Positions 20,985 through 31,427 of a DNA stretch of 64,000 bases are shown in pieces (position 1 is the stretch's first letter; every line of letters begins with the position of its first letter). The translations under genes and the position numbers were made by a program. The stretch is from Maribacter huludaoensis (GTDB taxonomy: Bacteria; Bacteroidota; Bacteroidia; Flavobacteriales; Flavobacteriaceae), in assembly GCF_029350945.1 (NCBI RefSeq), contig NZ_JARKMS010000002.1, positions 763,376 to 827,375 of the forward strand, in the 5' to 3' direction. The notes under the pieces were generated by a model. It was not told where the DNA came from, searched no databases, and saw only the letters and a program-made list of their open reading frames with translations.

Positions 20985-23900
20985 TTAATCAGTATTTAAT
21001 AATTTGTTTACTGATAACACATTAATTTGAACAGGACCCAATAGACCAGAAGTGAGTAAATTAGAATCTTTGTTGTAATGGTTCCATGATGGAAATGTAG
21101 TTCTGCCAGACGTGCGTTCCCTATTATATTTCAACCAATCAGGTATAGCTATTGTCTGGGCTCCCTTGCGTTGTATGTCCAACGGTAGTTTTTCGTCACC
21201 AATTAGGTTATTGGGCCAAAGGTTCGTGATTTTTATTTCTAATGTGTTTTTACCTTTTTTTACAAAATCATCAATTTTTATTCTAAAGGGAGCTTTCCAT
21301 AAAATACCCGCATTACTACCGTTAACCTTCACTTCGGCAATTACCGCAACGCTGCCTAAATCCAATTCTAATTGCTTATCGGGTTTAAGATAATCACTGG
21401 TTAACTCAAATTCTTTCGTGTATGTAGCTGTACCAGAAAAGTGTTGAATTCTTTCGTCTTCAATAGCAGACCAAGATATTAATTCGGGGAACTTTGTGTT
21501 TTCTGAAATTCCTGAATTTAGCGGAAATAAAACGTTCCACTCACCTGATAGTTTTAACGGTTTTGGCACTGATTTTACCTCTGTACGTTGTGTCTGCCCT
21601 GTATTAGTTGTGTATGTAATTTTACCGTTATAAGGCGTAACCCATTGAATGTCCTTATCGGTAAAAATTAATTCTGGATTGGTATTGTCTTTTGACAATT
21701 TTAAAATTTGACCTTCAGGAACTAAAATAGTCTGTTCTTCACCATCTGTAGAAAATACAATTTTCAATGTTTTATGACTGCCTGCAATTTTTTCATTGTT
21801 TAACAATGCATCTGTTACAGGTATTTCTAAAACTCCTGATCTTACCTTTTTTTTAATGGTTTCCGTAATGTGATGATAGGGATAATACTTGGGTACATTT
21901 TTAGTTTCAGGTTTAAATTTACCAAAAACAGCTCTCACTATTGTTAGTTCTTTATCGCCTGCATCTATAGATACATGTTCTTTTTCTAAGACAGTTTTAA
22001 ATTGTGTTTTTCCATCTATTTGGTATTCCATACGAAATTCTTTTACGTAACCCATTGCCGGGTCACAATCGCAAAATTGTCTAGAGGCATAAAAATCAAG
22101 TTGATTGTCTTTCACTTCTTTTTTAACCAGGTCTGTAATATCTAAAAGACCTTCCTGTAAAAACGTACCATAATCAGCTTTTATAATTTTTAAATTTGAA
22201 AGTGGTTCTGAACTAGGTCTTTCAAGCTCAATTTTGGTGCTGATAAGATGATTGGAGTTTATAGGTTTTTTAAATACGATAAATACTGCCTCTTCCGTAC
22301 CTAATGTGATGGGAACACTGGTGGTGCCATCGGTATTTTCGTCAAAAACTACCATATCTTTTATATTTCCGGTTTCTGCATTCCATAACTCTGGTTGTTT
22401 TGCCGAAACTCTAAAACGCGCCACAAAATCTCGACGTTCTTTTTTTGCATTGGCAATAAAATAAATATCAGCATCTTTGGTTTGTCTGTGTACAAAAGAT
22501 ATGTCCGCAGCATTGCCCTCTTCAATATAAAAATCGGCAGGGAGGTCATTACTTTTTAAAAATTCAATAACAGGTTGATCGTTCACTAAACCATTTTCCC
22601 ATAAATATTCGGAAATGGAGATAATTTCCTTGTCACATACCGGAAAATTTTCAAGACTTGGAGATTTACTTGGTTTTGCACCAATTATCTTAGCACCTGC
22701 GGTTGCCAGTTCTTTTACTTTTTTTAAGGTTTCGGGTTTCATCCAATTGGTATCGGTTAATGCCAAAACACTGTAAGGACCCGAGTGTGAAGTATATATT
22801 TTTCCGTTTTTAACCAAGAGGTCATCAAATTTATTAGACCCTATTAAGTCATAATCATAACCTAAAGTTTTAATCTCAGGTAATAAAAATGCAGTATTAG
22901 GTGAAGATTCACCGGTAAAAACCAAAACATCGGCTACATTTTTACCTTGTTGTAATAAATATTGAGAACGGGCAATATAATCCATAAAACCTTTGCCTTG
23001 TTCCCACCATGTATTTAACCGATTAAAATCTGTACCGTGGTAACTTAAGGCCAATCCTGGCGCTATATCCCAAGGTTGATGAACGTAGGTGTGGAAAATA
23101 AATCGGGTTATACCCTCTGCCCAAGCTCTGTCACCAATAGATTTTAATTGCGCGGGGTGATCGTTCCATCCACCAATACCCGTAAAAGATTCGGCCCCGA
23201 CAATGGAACTACCGTTTAAATGTGCAATAGAAGATACAAATTTTGGTGAGTCAAAGAATGGATACCCGCCACTCCAAAACTCGCACATGACAATATCACC
23301 TGTAGCTCCTACTTGCATATTGTCAAAAGGACCCCAATAAGGTTCTACAGAGATTTTTAGGTTATTGTCGTGGCATAATTTAGCGAAATGAGCATAATAG
23401 TTCTCTGCCATTAAATCACCAATAGTTCTTCTAAAATCCCAGAGAAAGCGTTCTGTTATTTCTCCACTTTCTACATAATACCCTGCTAAAGTTGGTAAAA
23501 ATGGGGTTAAATCATAACCTTTCAATCTTTTGAACTGCTCATTAAAACCTAGAGTCCAATTAGTTGTACCTACCTCATAACTATCTATCAAGCAATTGGT
23601 TACTGTTGATCCAATTAAATTACCAAGTTTATTGATTATAGGTTGTACACCTTCATTCCAATAAGCATCAACAGCTTTTTTACTCATTTTATCAACTTCT
23701 AGACCATGGCCACCATTAGGTGCAGGATGATTTTTTTTGCCTTTTGGGGTATGTCCAAATCGAATAACGGTCCATTCTCCTTTTGGAACGGTCCATGTTA
23801 GAGTTCCGTCATTTGATAATTTTGTAGTTAAGTCTATAATATCTGGTTTGCTAATTAAAGCTTCTGCCATTATATCTTTTACGTCCGGCAATAAATGATT

Positions 23901-24467
23901 TCGAATACGGCCCGAAAGGTTTTTATAATCTAACCCATTGACTTTCTTGGTTATTTTTGGTTTTGGAAATGCTAAAACCGCAATATCTTTATAGTAGTCT
24001 AGTTTAGTTTCAGGCTGTGGTAATTTTTGATTAAATACTTGGTTGCCTATCACATTAACTTCACTAAAAACTACAGTTTGCATTGCATTCTCGGGTGTTA
24101 CCCAAGGTCCGCCACTTGAAGACCAACCGGCACTGTTATGAAATGCTAATTCTAGGTTTAAACGTTCTGCTTCTTCAGCTGCAAAATGAAACAAGTCTAA
24201 CCATTCTTTACTTAAATACTCTAAATCACCTGAAGGAAATTCTAATTGCACATTGAATAATTGCGCTTCTTGAATGCCAACTGCTTTCATGGCCTCTAAA
24301 TCTTTTGTAATGCCGGATTTAGAAACGTTGCCACTGATCCAATGCCACCAAGTTCTTGCCTTGGCTTCATTAGGAGGGGAGTAGAAACCTTGTTCCAATG
24401 ACATAAATTCTTGGGCAAACAAATTGTTAAGGCAAATTACCGCAAGAATTAAGATCAATTTTTTCAT
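20985..24467 (-). CDS. GH106 alpha-L-rhamnosidase
   Basis: The 1160-residue protein has a signal peptide (1-19, ending LFAQ). The GH106 opening block follows (PPNEAKARTWWHWISGNV, about 31-48, then DLEAMKAVGI). Catalytic-domain acidic residues stand out at Asp295/Glu298 (DSYEVG), Glu375 (VEPYW), Glu396 (CEFW) and Glu426 (GAESFTG). GH106 uses two Glu as acid and base, but I cannot say which of these from memory. C-terminal beta-sandwich modules end with a galactose-binding-like fold (LGSVAVIAEVKVNG, about 1040-1110). The length matches large Bacteroidetes GH106 enzymes. It opens a unit with three sulfatases and has one of the clearest operator/-7 pairs. It would remove alpha-L-rhamnose in the periplasm. 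Confidence 0.9.
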   Translation of the reverse strand: MKKLILILAVICLNNLFAQEFMSLEQGFYSPPNEAKARTWWHWISGNVSKSGITKDLEAMKAVGIQEAQLFNVQLEFPSGDLEYLSKEWLDLFHFAAEEAERLNLELAFHNSAGWSSSGGPWVTPENAMQTVVFSEVNVIGNQVFNQKLPQPETKLDYYKDIAVLAFPKPKITKKVNGLDYKNLSGRIRNHLLPDVKDIMAEALISKPDIIDLTTKLSNDGTLTWTVPKGEWTVIRFGHTPKGKKNHPAPNGGHGLEVDKMSKKAVDAYWNEGVQPIINKLGNLIGSTVTNCLIDSYEVGTTNWTLGFNEQFKRLKGYDLTPFLPTLAGYYVESGEITERFLWDFRRTIGDLMAENYYAHFAKLCHDNNLKISVEPYWGPFDNMQVGATGDIVMCEFWSGGYPFFDSPKFVSSIAHLNGSSIVGAESFTGIGGWNDHPAQLKSIGDRAWAEGITRFIFHTYVHQPWDIAPGLALSYHGTDFNRLNTWWEQGKGFMDYIARSQYLLQQGKNVADVLVFTGESSPNTAFLLPEIKTLGYDYDLIGSNKFDDLLVKNGKIYTSHSGPYSVLALTDTNWMKPETLKKVKELATAGAKIIGAKPSKSPSLENFPVCDKEIISISEYLWENGLVNDQPVIEFLKSNDLPADFYIEEGNAADISFVHRQTKDADIYFIANAKKERRDFVARFRVSAKQPELWNAETGNIKDMVVFDENTDGTTSVPITLGTEEAVFIVFKKPINSNHLISTKIELERPSSEPLSNLKIIKADYGTFLQEGLLDITDLVKKEVKDNQLDFYASRQFCDCDPAMGYVKEFRMEYQIDGKTQFKTVLEKEHVSIDAGDKELTIVRAVFGKFKPETKNVPKYYPYHHITETIKKKVRSGVLEIPVTDALLNNEKIAGSHKTLKIVFSTDGEEQTILVPEGQILKLSKDNTNPELIFTDKDIQWVTPYNGKITYTTNTGQTQRTEVKSVPKPLKLSGEWNVLFPLNSGISENTKFPELISWSAIEDERIQHFSGTATYTKEFELTSDYLKPDKQLELDLGSVAVIAEVKVNGSNAGILWKAPFRIKIDDFVKKGKNTLEIKITNLWPNNLIGDEKLPLDIQRKGAQTIAIPDWLKYNRERTSGRTTFPSWNHYNKDSNLLTSGLLGPVQINVLSVNKLLNTD

Positions 24468-24483
24468 GTTTACATATTTGATA

Positions 24484-24529
24484 TAAATCTACCTGAAGTA
24501 CTTATCTATATCATCCTGTAATGTCATGC
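24484..24529 (-). promoter_or_regulatory. PUL operator and -7 box for the GH106-sulfatase unit
   Basis: The operator at 24512-24529 reads GCATGACATTACAGGATG in gene orientation. After 20 bp comes TAGATTTA (24491-24484), 16 bases before the ATG. Its presence in a 127-bp gap shows that the GH106 gene starts a new unit and does not simply continue the one upstream. Confidence 0.75.
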
Positions 24530-24594
24530 TTAATTGATGTTTTAACTTTTTTAGGATATACCGTTTAATTGACGAAGAATAAATTTGGCACCTC

Positions 24595-26046
24595 CTAATT
24601 ATTTCGTGGAATATCATTCTGCAAGAATGGGTTGCTATCTCTTGGAAATTCTTTCTCTAGTAACTTTTTCATTCTTTGTTCTACTGATGTAAAGTCTGAA
24701 TTTCCGGATAGGTTTTTATACGACAGGAGATTATTTTTATGTTGGTATAATTCTGCTCCCAAAATTTCATGGGTTAGAGAGTTCCTCCATTCCGTATAGC
24801 GCCAATCACCATCGGTAGTTGTAACACCCATAATCTTTTTACCTCTTGCATACACACTATATGCTGCTTTGTCCCATTTTTTAGAAGGATTTTCCATTAT
24901 GGGTAGTATGCTTTTACCATCTGTCTTAGGGGCACCTTTTAAATTGCAAACTTCAACCAATGTGGAATATATATCTACACTTTCAATTAAGGCATTTGAT
25001 ATTTTACCCGTATTCCTATTTTTATGATCAGTTTCTCTACTAATGATCATTGGTATTCTTACATCTATTTCCATATTAGATTGTTTGCACCAAGAAGCGT
25101 ACTCGCCAATTTTATAACCATGATCACTCATGAAAATAATCATGGTATTTTTTCTAAGATCTAGATTGTTCAACGTTTTCATTATTTTACCGATCTGGGC
25201 ATCTACATAACTTACGGAAGCATGATATCCGTGAATTAAGTTCCGTGTTAAATCATCGTCTAAATTTCCTTTACCGGGAATATTTGAATAAGCTTTTAAT
25301 TCTCCCCAAGGACTTAATGCCAGTCTGTACGCATCTTCTGGTTTTTTTCTGGAAGGAATTTCAAAATTATTTTTATCGTATAGGTCCCAATATTTTTTAG
25401 GGGCATTAAATGGTAAATGTGGTTTGCTCAAACCTACGAACATTATAAATTTATCATCTTTTAGCTTGTGTAGTTTTTCTATGGCATATTTAGCGGCACG
25501 GCCGTCTTTATAGGCGTCGTCAGCTACATCTGCGTTTTCAAAAGCAGGTCCCTTTAAAGGTTTGCCTTCTTCTTTTAAATGCCTTAATATTTCAATATTT
25601 TCTGGTTTATAATAACTGTTTTGTTCTTTTTCAAAATAAGTTGACCATTCATTTTTGTCGTCACTGGCATGGTGGTATACTTTACCGATACTTACAGTTT
25701 TATAACCGTTCTTATTAAACAATTGAGGAATTGAAACAATTTCTTTATGAACTTTTCTCAATGGAGTAAATATGCTATATATGCCTAATGTCTCTGGTCG
25801 CAGACCCGTTAACATGCTCATTCTTGAGGGCGCGCAAATAGCTTGCTGTACATAAGCTTTATTGAATAATATACCATCATTTGCCAGTTTGTCAATGTGC
25901 GGGGTAATGGCGGTTTTACTACCGTAACAACCTAGTTCGGCTCTTAGGTCGTCTATATAGAATATTAGAACATTTGGCTGTTTTTCCTGTGCATTACTAC
26001 CTACGAAATAAAAAGTAGTAATGAATAGTATTATAAATTTTTTCAT
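24595..26046 (-). CDS. S1 sulfatase, iduronate-2-sulfatase-like
   Basis: The 483-residue protein has a cleavable signal peptide (1-20, GSNAQ) with no lipobox, so it is probably soluble in the periplasm. [12 protein letters not shown] carries the first metal Asp pair and CAPSR (Cys71) the maturation site. [19 protein letters not shown] and [17 protein letters not shown] mark the iduronate-2-sulfatase-like group. It is the last gene of the long unit beginning with the DUF1593-like protein. The preceding sulfatase gene ends 23 bases before its start. Confidence 0.93.
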   Translation of the reverse strand: MKKFIILFITTFYFVGSNAQEKQPNVLIFYIDDLRAELGCYGSKTAITPHIDKLANDGILFNKAYVQQAICAPSRMSMLTGLRPETLGIYSIFTPLRKVHKEIVSIPQLFNKNGYKTVSIGKVYHHASDDKNEWSTYFEKEQNSYYKPENIEILRHLKEEGKPLKGPAFENADVADDAYKDGRAAKYAIEKLHKLKDDKFIMFVGLSKPHLPFNAPKKYWDLYDKNNFEIPSRKKPEDAYRLALSPWGELKAYSNIPGKGNLDDDLTRNLIHGYHASVSYVDAQIGKIMKTLNNLDLRKNTMIIFMSDHGYKIGEYASWCKQSNMEIDVRIPMIISRETDHKNRNTGKISNALIESVDIYSTLVEVCNLKGAPKTDGKSILPIMENPSKKWDKAAYSVYARGKKIMGVTTTDGDWRYTEWRNSLTHEILGAELYQHKNNLLSYKNLSGNSDFTSVEQRMKKLLEKEFPRDSNPFLQNDIPRNN

Positions 26047-26069
26047 TTAGTTCTTGGTACATTTTATCA

Positions 26070-27563
26070 TTAATCTAGTTGTATTGGTTTAGGTGATTGA
26101 ACCTCACCGGTACCTTCATCAAATTCCCAATATGGAATTGCTTTTCTTTTCTCATTAAAAGAATAATTATACTTATTTAAATAATATTCTCTAGGCCGTA
26201 TTTTATCACCAATTTTAGTTAGCTTTTCCTTTAAGGTATTATCTAATTCTGTCTGTATAGTTTTAAATTCAGGTTTGTCAAGTAAATTATTTTGTTGGTA
26301 AGGGTCTGCTACATTATCATAGAACATATTTGGCCCATCAATACTTACGGCATAAGTGTAACGTTTTGTTCTTATAGCTCTGAATGGCGTATCATTATAA
26401 TTTCCTGCAAAAGGAGCAACATTCATAACCAAAGCGGCCCGGTCTGTATCTGGGTTAGGGTTTAGTATTAACTGTGATAAATCTTCACCTTCTATTTCAT
26501 TATGTATTTTTATATTAGATAGGCCTAACAATGAAGGTAATATATCAGGAGTATTAATAGGTGCATTTACCACAGCACCTTTGTTTTCTTTTATACCAGG
26601 ATATTTTATTAAAAATGGTACTCGTAAAGACTCGTCCCAAGCCATTTGTTTTGCAAAAGGTCTTACCCCATGGGCTCCCATCATTTCACCGTGGTCTGCG
26701 GAAAAAACTATAATCGTATTATCAGAAAGGCCTAAATCTTCTATCTGCTGTAGTAATTGGCCAATGGCTTCATCGGTGGCGGTAGCATGGGCATAATAAC
26801 CTTGTAATTCTTTTCGAATTCTATTTTCTATAGATGATTTAGTAACATTTGGGTTAAGTTTTAATGATTCTGGTTGATATAGGTCTTTATATTTCTGAGG
26901 CGCTGAATCATGAGGAAAATGTGGTGTTGCAATAGATACCATAGCTAAGAATGGTTTTTCATCTTTTGCATGCTCTTTTAAGTAAGTGTTGGCATCTTCT
27001 ACTATGGCAAAGGGTGAATATTGCTCCCAATGTTTTAATTGGGGATTGTCATTATCATAATAAGGCATTTTATTATAATTATGTGAACATTCAAGAGCTT
27101 TCCAATAATCGAATCCTTGACGTCTTTCTTTGGGAATGAACGTTGAGCGCCCATGACCGTCTAAATGCCACTTACCCCAATAAGCAGTATTATAGCCTTC
27201 TGCTTTAAATATTTCTGCCATTGTGAGTTCTTCAGATGGCAAATAAACATCATTGACAATCATACCTGTTGAAGTAGGAAACTTACCTGTCAAAAGTGCT
27301 GCACGATGAGGAGTACAAACAGGGGTTACGGATACGGCATTTGTAAAGTTTACAGATTGTTTTGAAAAATTATCTAGGTTGGGCGTTTTTATATTTGGAT
27401 CACCGGCATAGCCCAACGCTGACCCGCGCCACTGATCGGTTAAAATATATACAATGTTTGGTTTTTTATGCTGTTCAACAGCTTTTGTCTTTACTTCATT
27501 ATTACAACTTACAAAAGCGGCATAAAAGAAGGTTAGAATAAGGGCTTGATTTATTGTTTTCAT
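26070..27563 (-). CDS. S1 sulfatase, lipoprotein
   Basis: The 497-residue protein has a lipoprotein signal (AFVSC, Cys20). Core motifs are LTDQWRGSALGYAG, CTPHR (Cys83; His at the fourth position is unusual but fits C-x-P-x-R), GKWHLDGHGRS and SADHGEMMGAHG. The KWH and ADHGE elements are typical of choline/arylsulfatase-like members. It starts four bases after the GH106-like gene. Confidence 0.93.
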   Translation of the reverse strand: MKTINQALILTFFYAAFVSCNNEVKTKAVEQHKKPNIVYILTDQWRGSALGYAGDPNIKTPNLDNFSKQSVNFTNAVSVTPVCTPHRAALLTGKFPTSTGMIVNDVYLPSEELTMAEIFKAEGYNTAYWGKWHLDGHGRSTFIPKERRQGFDYWKALECSHNYNKMPYYDNDNPQLKHWEQYSPFAIVEDANTYLKEHAKDEKPFLAMVSIATPHFPHDSAPQKYKDLYQPESLKLNPNVTKSSIENRIRKELQGYYAHATATDEAIGQLLQQIEDLGLSDNTIIVFSADHGEMMGAHGVRPFAKQMAWDESLRVPFLIKYPGIKENKGAVVNAPINTPDILPSLLGLSNIKIHNEIEGEDLSQLILNPNPDTDRAALVMNVAPFAGNYNDTPFRAIRTKRYTYAVSIDGPNMFYDNVADPYQQNNLLDKPEFKTIQTELDNTLKEKLTKIGDKIRPREYYLNKYNYSFNEKRKAIPYWEFDEGTGEVQSPKPIQLD

Positions 27564-27567
27564 ATTT

Positions 27568-29847
27568 TTATTGATTTGATATCCAAAATGTAGAGCTTAC
27601 TGGTTTTAACATTAGTGTAGCTTTTGTAAACTCTTGATTGTTGAATTTTGAATGAGTAAGGTTTTTTATTTTTTGAATGTCTCCATTATGCGGGTTTGCA
27701 TTGAATAGGTAATGTTTACCTTGTAGCGTTACCTCAGTAGTAATGGTTTCGTCGCTAGAATTAGAAAAGAAATAGATATTCTTTCCATCTTTTATTTTAT
27801 GGATATAATTGAATTTGCCTTTGTTGCTAGACAGTTTTGGAGTTGGGTTGAATGCAACATCTGTTACCACATTTTCTGTGATAGCTCCAGATAGGGTATG
27901 TTCATTTGGTTCTGAGATATAAATAGCTTTTCCACCATTAGAATTACCATTAATTTTAATTTCAGAAACTTGGGTGTTTTCAGGGTTTATATTGAAAATT
28001 TCAATTATTAATTTCTTAATTTTTTCATCTTGGCCCAATTCTGAAGATTTAAATGGTAGTTGCCCGGTAGAAATTACCAAACCACCTTGGTCAAAATAGC
28101 TCTTTACTTTTTGTAATGTTTTTAATGAAATAATTTTACAGCCGGTAATTATAAGTGCGTCGTATTTTTGTTTGTTAGTTGCATTGTTCAATAGTACTGA
28201 TCCTTGCTCTATTTTATATTTGTTATCTAAGAAATATTCTGGATGAATAAATGTAAAGTCTTGTCGAATATCATTTGTCAATAGGCCACTAATTTTTTGG
28301 TAGTTGGTTTCTGGCGATACGTAGAAACCTTGTCGAGGATTGTCTGGCGCCTCAAAATGATACCAACCAGCCAATTCTTCGAACGGATACAACACTGCAA
28401 TATTGGCTACTCTTTTACCTCCTTGCAATAACATACACGACCTACCAACAAAGTTTGAATAACGGGGTAGGATGGGTGCTAATTTTTCACTATCAGAAGA
28501 GACCAAGGGTGAAATGTATACCTGATCTGGATTATACCACATACCATGGGGAACAACCAAATTTACACCGCGAGAAAAAAGATCCATTGCAGAACGGTAA
28601 AGCATTAACGAATCGAAAGCTTGTTCCTTATAGGCACCGTAAATTTCAGTAGATACGATAGGTTTGTCGTAATAATCTGCCGCTGAACTTATAAGTTTAT
28701 GACCGTTTTGACCAAATTGATATTCGATTATGGCATCAGTTAGCGGAATTTCTGTATGACGGAAAAATTTGAAAATATCTCCGTTCATGTCTATTGGGGT
28801 AGGATCATAATTACCTGGCGGATGCCCTGTGTCTTTAAGTCCATTTTCTTTGGTCCATTTCCCAACAAGTTTTGGAAAACCTTCCGCAAGAAGTTCTGCT
28901 CGGGTATTGAAAAATGCATGACGAATTGCTTCGGTTTCGGGTCCAATATCATACCACAATGCCGGGTACCAGGGTTTTGGGTCAAAACCGTTAAGATCCA
29001 TGAATTTTTTATTGAATAGACCGGTCCAGGTTCTTGGATGTTTAAAAAAACCTACATCATCAAAAAAGGTCATTTTGATTGTATTACCAAAGTAAGATTC
29101 AAAATTTTCTTTGTAAACATCATATGTTAAACGTATCATTTCCCTTACCGCAGTAGTATCCAAATAGTCTACCACAGGAAATGCCTTATGGTAACTATCC
29201 TTGACCATGACAAAAAACATTATTTTCCAGGTTCCTTTTGGTACTTGCCATTGTAGTGTTTCATTTTCTATATAACTGCTGAGTTCTATAAGTTGTCTAG
29301 TTTCTTGGTTCATCGCCACAGCCGATACTAATTTACCAGCAGGTATGTTTTGTTTAAACCTTGAAGGTCCTTCGATGCGTTTTTCCACCTTATCTAAACG
29401 TTTCATGGTGTGTTGAGGAAAAAGTTCGCCTATTTTTCCACCGGCCATTCCGCTTGGAAAATCATTATCATCATATAAAATTACCTGCATGTCTAAATCT
29501 TCAGCTGTATTTAAGACATCTTGATACCGTTCTAGGTATTTTTTCGAAAGAAAATTTGGTGTTGTACCAGGTCTACCATTTTTTTTAGGTGCTAATGGTA
29601 ATACGCTAATGCCACTAAAACCTGCTTTCTCTTTTGCATCTTTCATTTGTTGTTTTATGTCCGTGGTAGTTAATTCACCGTTTATGTGCCAAAAGGGCAT
29701 TGGCTTGAATTCATTTGGAGGATTCTTAAAATTTTGTACTAAATCCTCAGGCAGTTTTTCCTTCTCTTTTTTACATGAAATACCGGTGAACAGTAATGCA
29801 ATTAAAAGTAGATTTGAAATTTTATATTTTATACATTTTAAATACAT
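27568..29847 (-). CDS. GH106-like glycoside hydrolase (divergent alpha-L-rhamnosidase candidate), lipoprotein
   Basis: The 759-residue protein has a lipoprotein signal (GISC, Cys25). The segment NPPNEFKPMPFWHINGEL followed by DAKEKAGFSGI corresponds to the opening block of GH106. A mid-section, NGDIFKFFRHTEIPL and then VSTEIYGAY, aligns with the GDIVMCEFW and GAESFTG segments of the 1160-residue GH106 in this locus. It is about 400 residues shorter because the C-terminal beta-sandwich modules are missing. Alpha-rhamnosidase or a related exo-activity is plausible, but family membership is less certain than for its larger relative. It is packed between two sulfatases with gaps of one and four bases. 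Confidence 0.75.
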   Translation of the reverse strand: MYLKCIKYKISNLLLIALLFTGISCKKEKEKLPEDLVQNFKNPPNEFKPMPFWHINGELTTTDIKQQMKDAKEKAGFSGISVLPLAPKKNGRPGTTPNFLSKKYLERYQDVLNTAEDLDMQVILYDDNDFPSGMAGGKIGELFPQHTMKRLDKVEKRIEGPSRFKQNIPAGKLVSAVAMNQETRQLIELSSYIENETLQWQVPKGTWKIMFFVMVKDSYHKAFPVVDYLDTTAVREMIRLTYDVYKENFESYFGNTIKMTFFDDVGFFKHPRTWTGLFNKKFMDLNGFDPKPWYPALWYDIGPETEAIRHAFFNTRAELLAEGFPKLVGKWTKENGLKDTGHPPGNYDPTPIDMNGDIFKFFRHTEIPLTDAIIEYQFGQNGHKLISSAADYYDKPIVSTEIYGAYKEQAFDSLMLYRSAMDLFSRGVNLVVPHGMWYNPDQVYISPLVSSDSEKLAPILPRYSNFVGRSCMLLQGGKRVANIAVLYPFEELAGWYHFEAPDNPRQGFYVSPETNYQKISGLLTNDIRQDFTFIHPEYFLDNKYKIEQGSVLLNNATNKQKYDALIITGCKIISLKTLQKVKSYFDQGGLVISTGQLPFKSSELGQDEKIKKLIIEIFNINPENTQVSEIKINGNSNGGKAIYISEPNEHTLSGAITENVVTDVAFNPTPKLSSNKGKFNYIHKIKDGKNIYFFSNSSDETITTEVTLQGKHYLFNANPHNGDIQKIKNLTHSKFNNQEFTKATLMLKPVSSTFWISNQ

Positions 29848-29848
29848 A

Positions 29849-31420
29849 TTAATCTTTTGTTATTTGGCTGCCCCACCAATCATTGTTAGGTTTAAAATTG
29901 GGTTCTAATATTTTTAACCTTTCAATTTCCAAATGCCTAAGTTTTTCTGTAGCGATTTTGTTGAGGTAATTCTGTTCTAGATTTTGATCATAGCTGGAGT
30001 CTTTAACTGGATATTTAGCACCAACATTATCTAAATAATTGAATAACTCATTCAACATAGATTTGGTTAACGCCTTATTTTCTAAAGAAATATCGTTTTT
30101 TTCAGCTTGATCTTGTTCCAGATTATAAAGTTCGTTTCTTTTGTCTTCGTAATAATGAATCATTTTCCATTTGCCTTTTCTTATAATAGATGAGGGTTCA
30201 CCGCCTTGGTTACCATAATGTGGATAATGCCAGATCAAAGATCTCTCTTCTAAACTATCTCCTTGTATAACAGATTTCAAACTCAAACCATCTATATGTT
30301 GTTCTGGCATTAGTTTGGCGTCTACTAAATCTAAAATAGTAGGGTAGAGGTCGGCGCCGGTTACAGGTATATTTGTTTCTTTAATCGTATTTTTTATCCA
30401 GGGAGCTTTTATAAAATACGGTTCTTTGATACCTCCTTCAAATTGGTATCCTTTTCCTCCACGTAATGGTAAGTTTGAAGTTGAATAATTATCTCCCGAT
30501 GCAACACCACCATTGTCTGATGTAAAAACTACCAAAGTATTTTTATCTAGCCCCATTTCTTCTAATGAGCTTAAAATATGACCAACGGCATCGTCCATAT
30601 TTTCAACTAATCCACCATAAATAGGGTTGTCCTGTACTTGACGTATCGGTAAAAAGTGCCCCATGGCGTAGCCGCTATTTCTAATACCGTTTTCTTTAGC
30701 TTTTTCTCTGTATTTCTGCCATTTGTTTTGTGTTGTTTGTATTGGGCCGTGTACCGCATAAAAAGATAAGAAAGCAAAAAAAGGTTTCTCTTTATTTTTC
30801 TTAATAAACTTTGCGGTTTCCTCTGCCAATCTCATGCTCAGGTTTTCACCTTCTATATTATCTTTTAGTTTTGGGTTGTTGAACGGTGAAAAATATCCGC
30901 CTGGGGGGCTGCCCGCTCCAAAACCGGCAATATTGATATCAAAACCATGGTCTTCTGGCCAAGAACCTTCTTCTCCCAAATGCCATTTTCCTGCAAAAAA
31001 TGTACTATAGCCACTTTGTTTTAGTGCTTCTGCCAAGGTGATATTTTCTATAGGCAAATTCTTAATGTATTTGGGTGGCAATAATTTACTGAACCTGCCT
31101 TTTTTTCTCCACTCTTTTCCCGTTGGAGCTCCTATCCAATCGGTTATACCATGTCTAGCAGTAAACTTGCCTGTCATGATACTTGCTCTTGATGGACTAC
31201 AGACCCTAGAATTTGCGTACCCTTCATTAAACACGGTACTTTCTTTGGCGAGTTGATCAATATTCGGAGTCTCATAGAAACTACTGTTTCTAAAACTCAT
31301 ATCATTATAGCCAAAATCATCTATTAGTATAAAAAGTACATTTTTCTTTTGAGGTGGTTTACTACAGACCGTTACAAAAAGTAATGGAGCAAGAATGGCT
31401 AGTTTAGTGCATGACCTCAT
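29849..31420 (-). CDS. S1 sulfatase, arylsulfatase-A-like, lipoprotein
   Basis: I choose the internal ATG (MRSCTKLAIL) because it is followed directly by a lipoprotein signal (VTVC) and avoids a 38-base overlap with the upstream gene. The result is 523 residues. LIDDFGYNDMSF carries the metal Asp pair, CSPSR (Cys74) the maturation site, GKWHLGEEG follows, and FTSDNGGVASG is the arylsulfatase-type second metal loop. A long charged C-terminal tail ends NDWWGSQ. It sits between the heparinase-like gene and the GH106-like gene in the long unit. Confidence 0.93.
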   Translation of the reverse strand: MRSCTKLAILAPLLFVTVCSKPPQKKNVLFILIDDFGYNDMSFRNSSFYETPNIDQLAKESTVFNEGYANSRVCSPSRASIMTGKFTARHGITDWIGAPTGKEWRKKGRFSKLLPPKYIKNLPIENITLAEALKQSGYSTFFAGKWHLGEEGSWPEDHGFDINIAGFGAGSPPGGYFSPFNNPKLKDNIEGENLSMRLAEETAKFIKKNKEKPFFAFLSFYAVHGPIQTTQNKWQKYREKAKENGIRNSGYAMGHFLPIRQVQDNPIYGGLVENMDDAVGHILSSLEEMGLDKNTLVVFTSDNGGVASGDNYSTSNLPLRGGKGYQFEGGIKEPYFIKAPWIKNTIKETNIPVTGADLYPTILDLVDAKLMPEQHIDGLSLKSVIQGDSLEERSLIWHYPHYGNQGGEPSSIIRKGKWKMIHYYEDKRNELYNLEQDQAEKNDISLENKALTKSMLNELFNYLDNVGAKYPVKDSSYDQNLEQNYLNKIATEKLRHLEIERLKILEPNFKPNNDWWGSQITKD

Positions 31421-31427
31421 AATTTTT

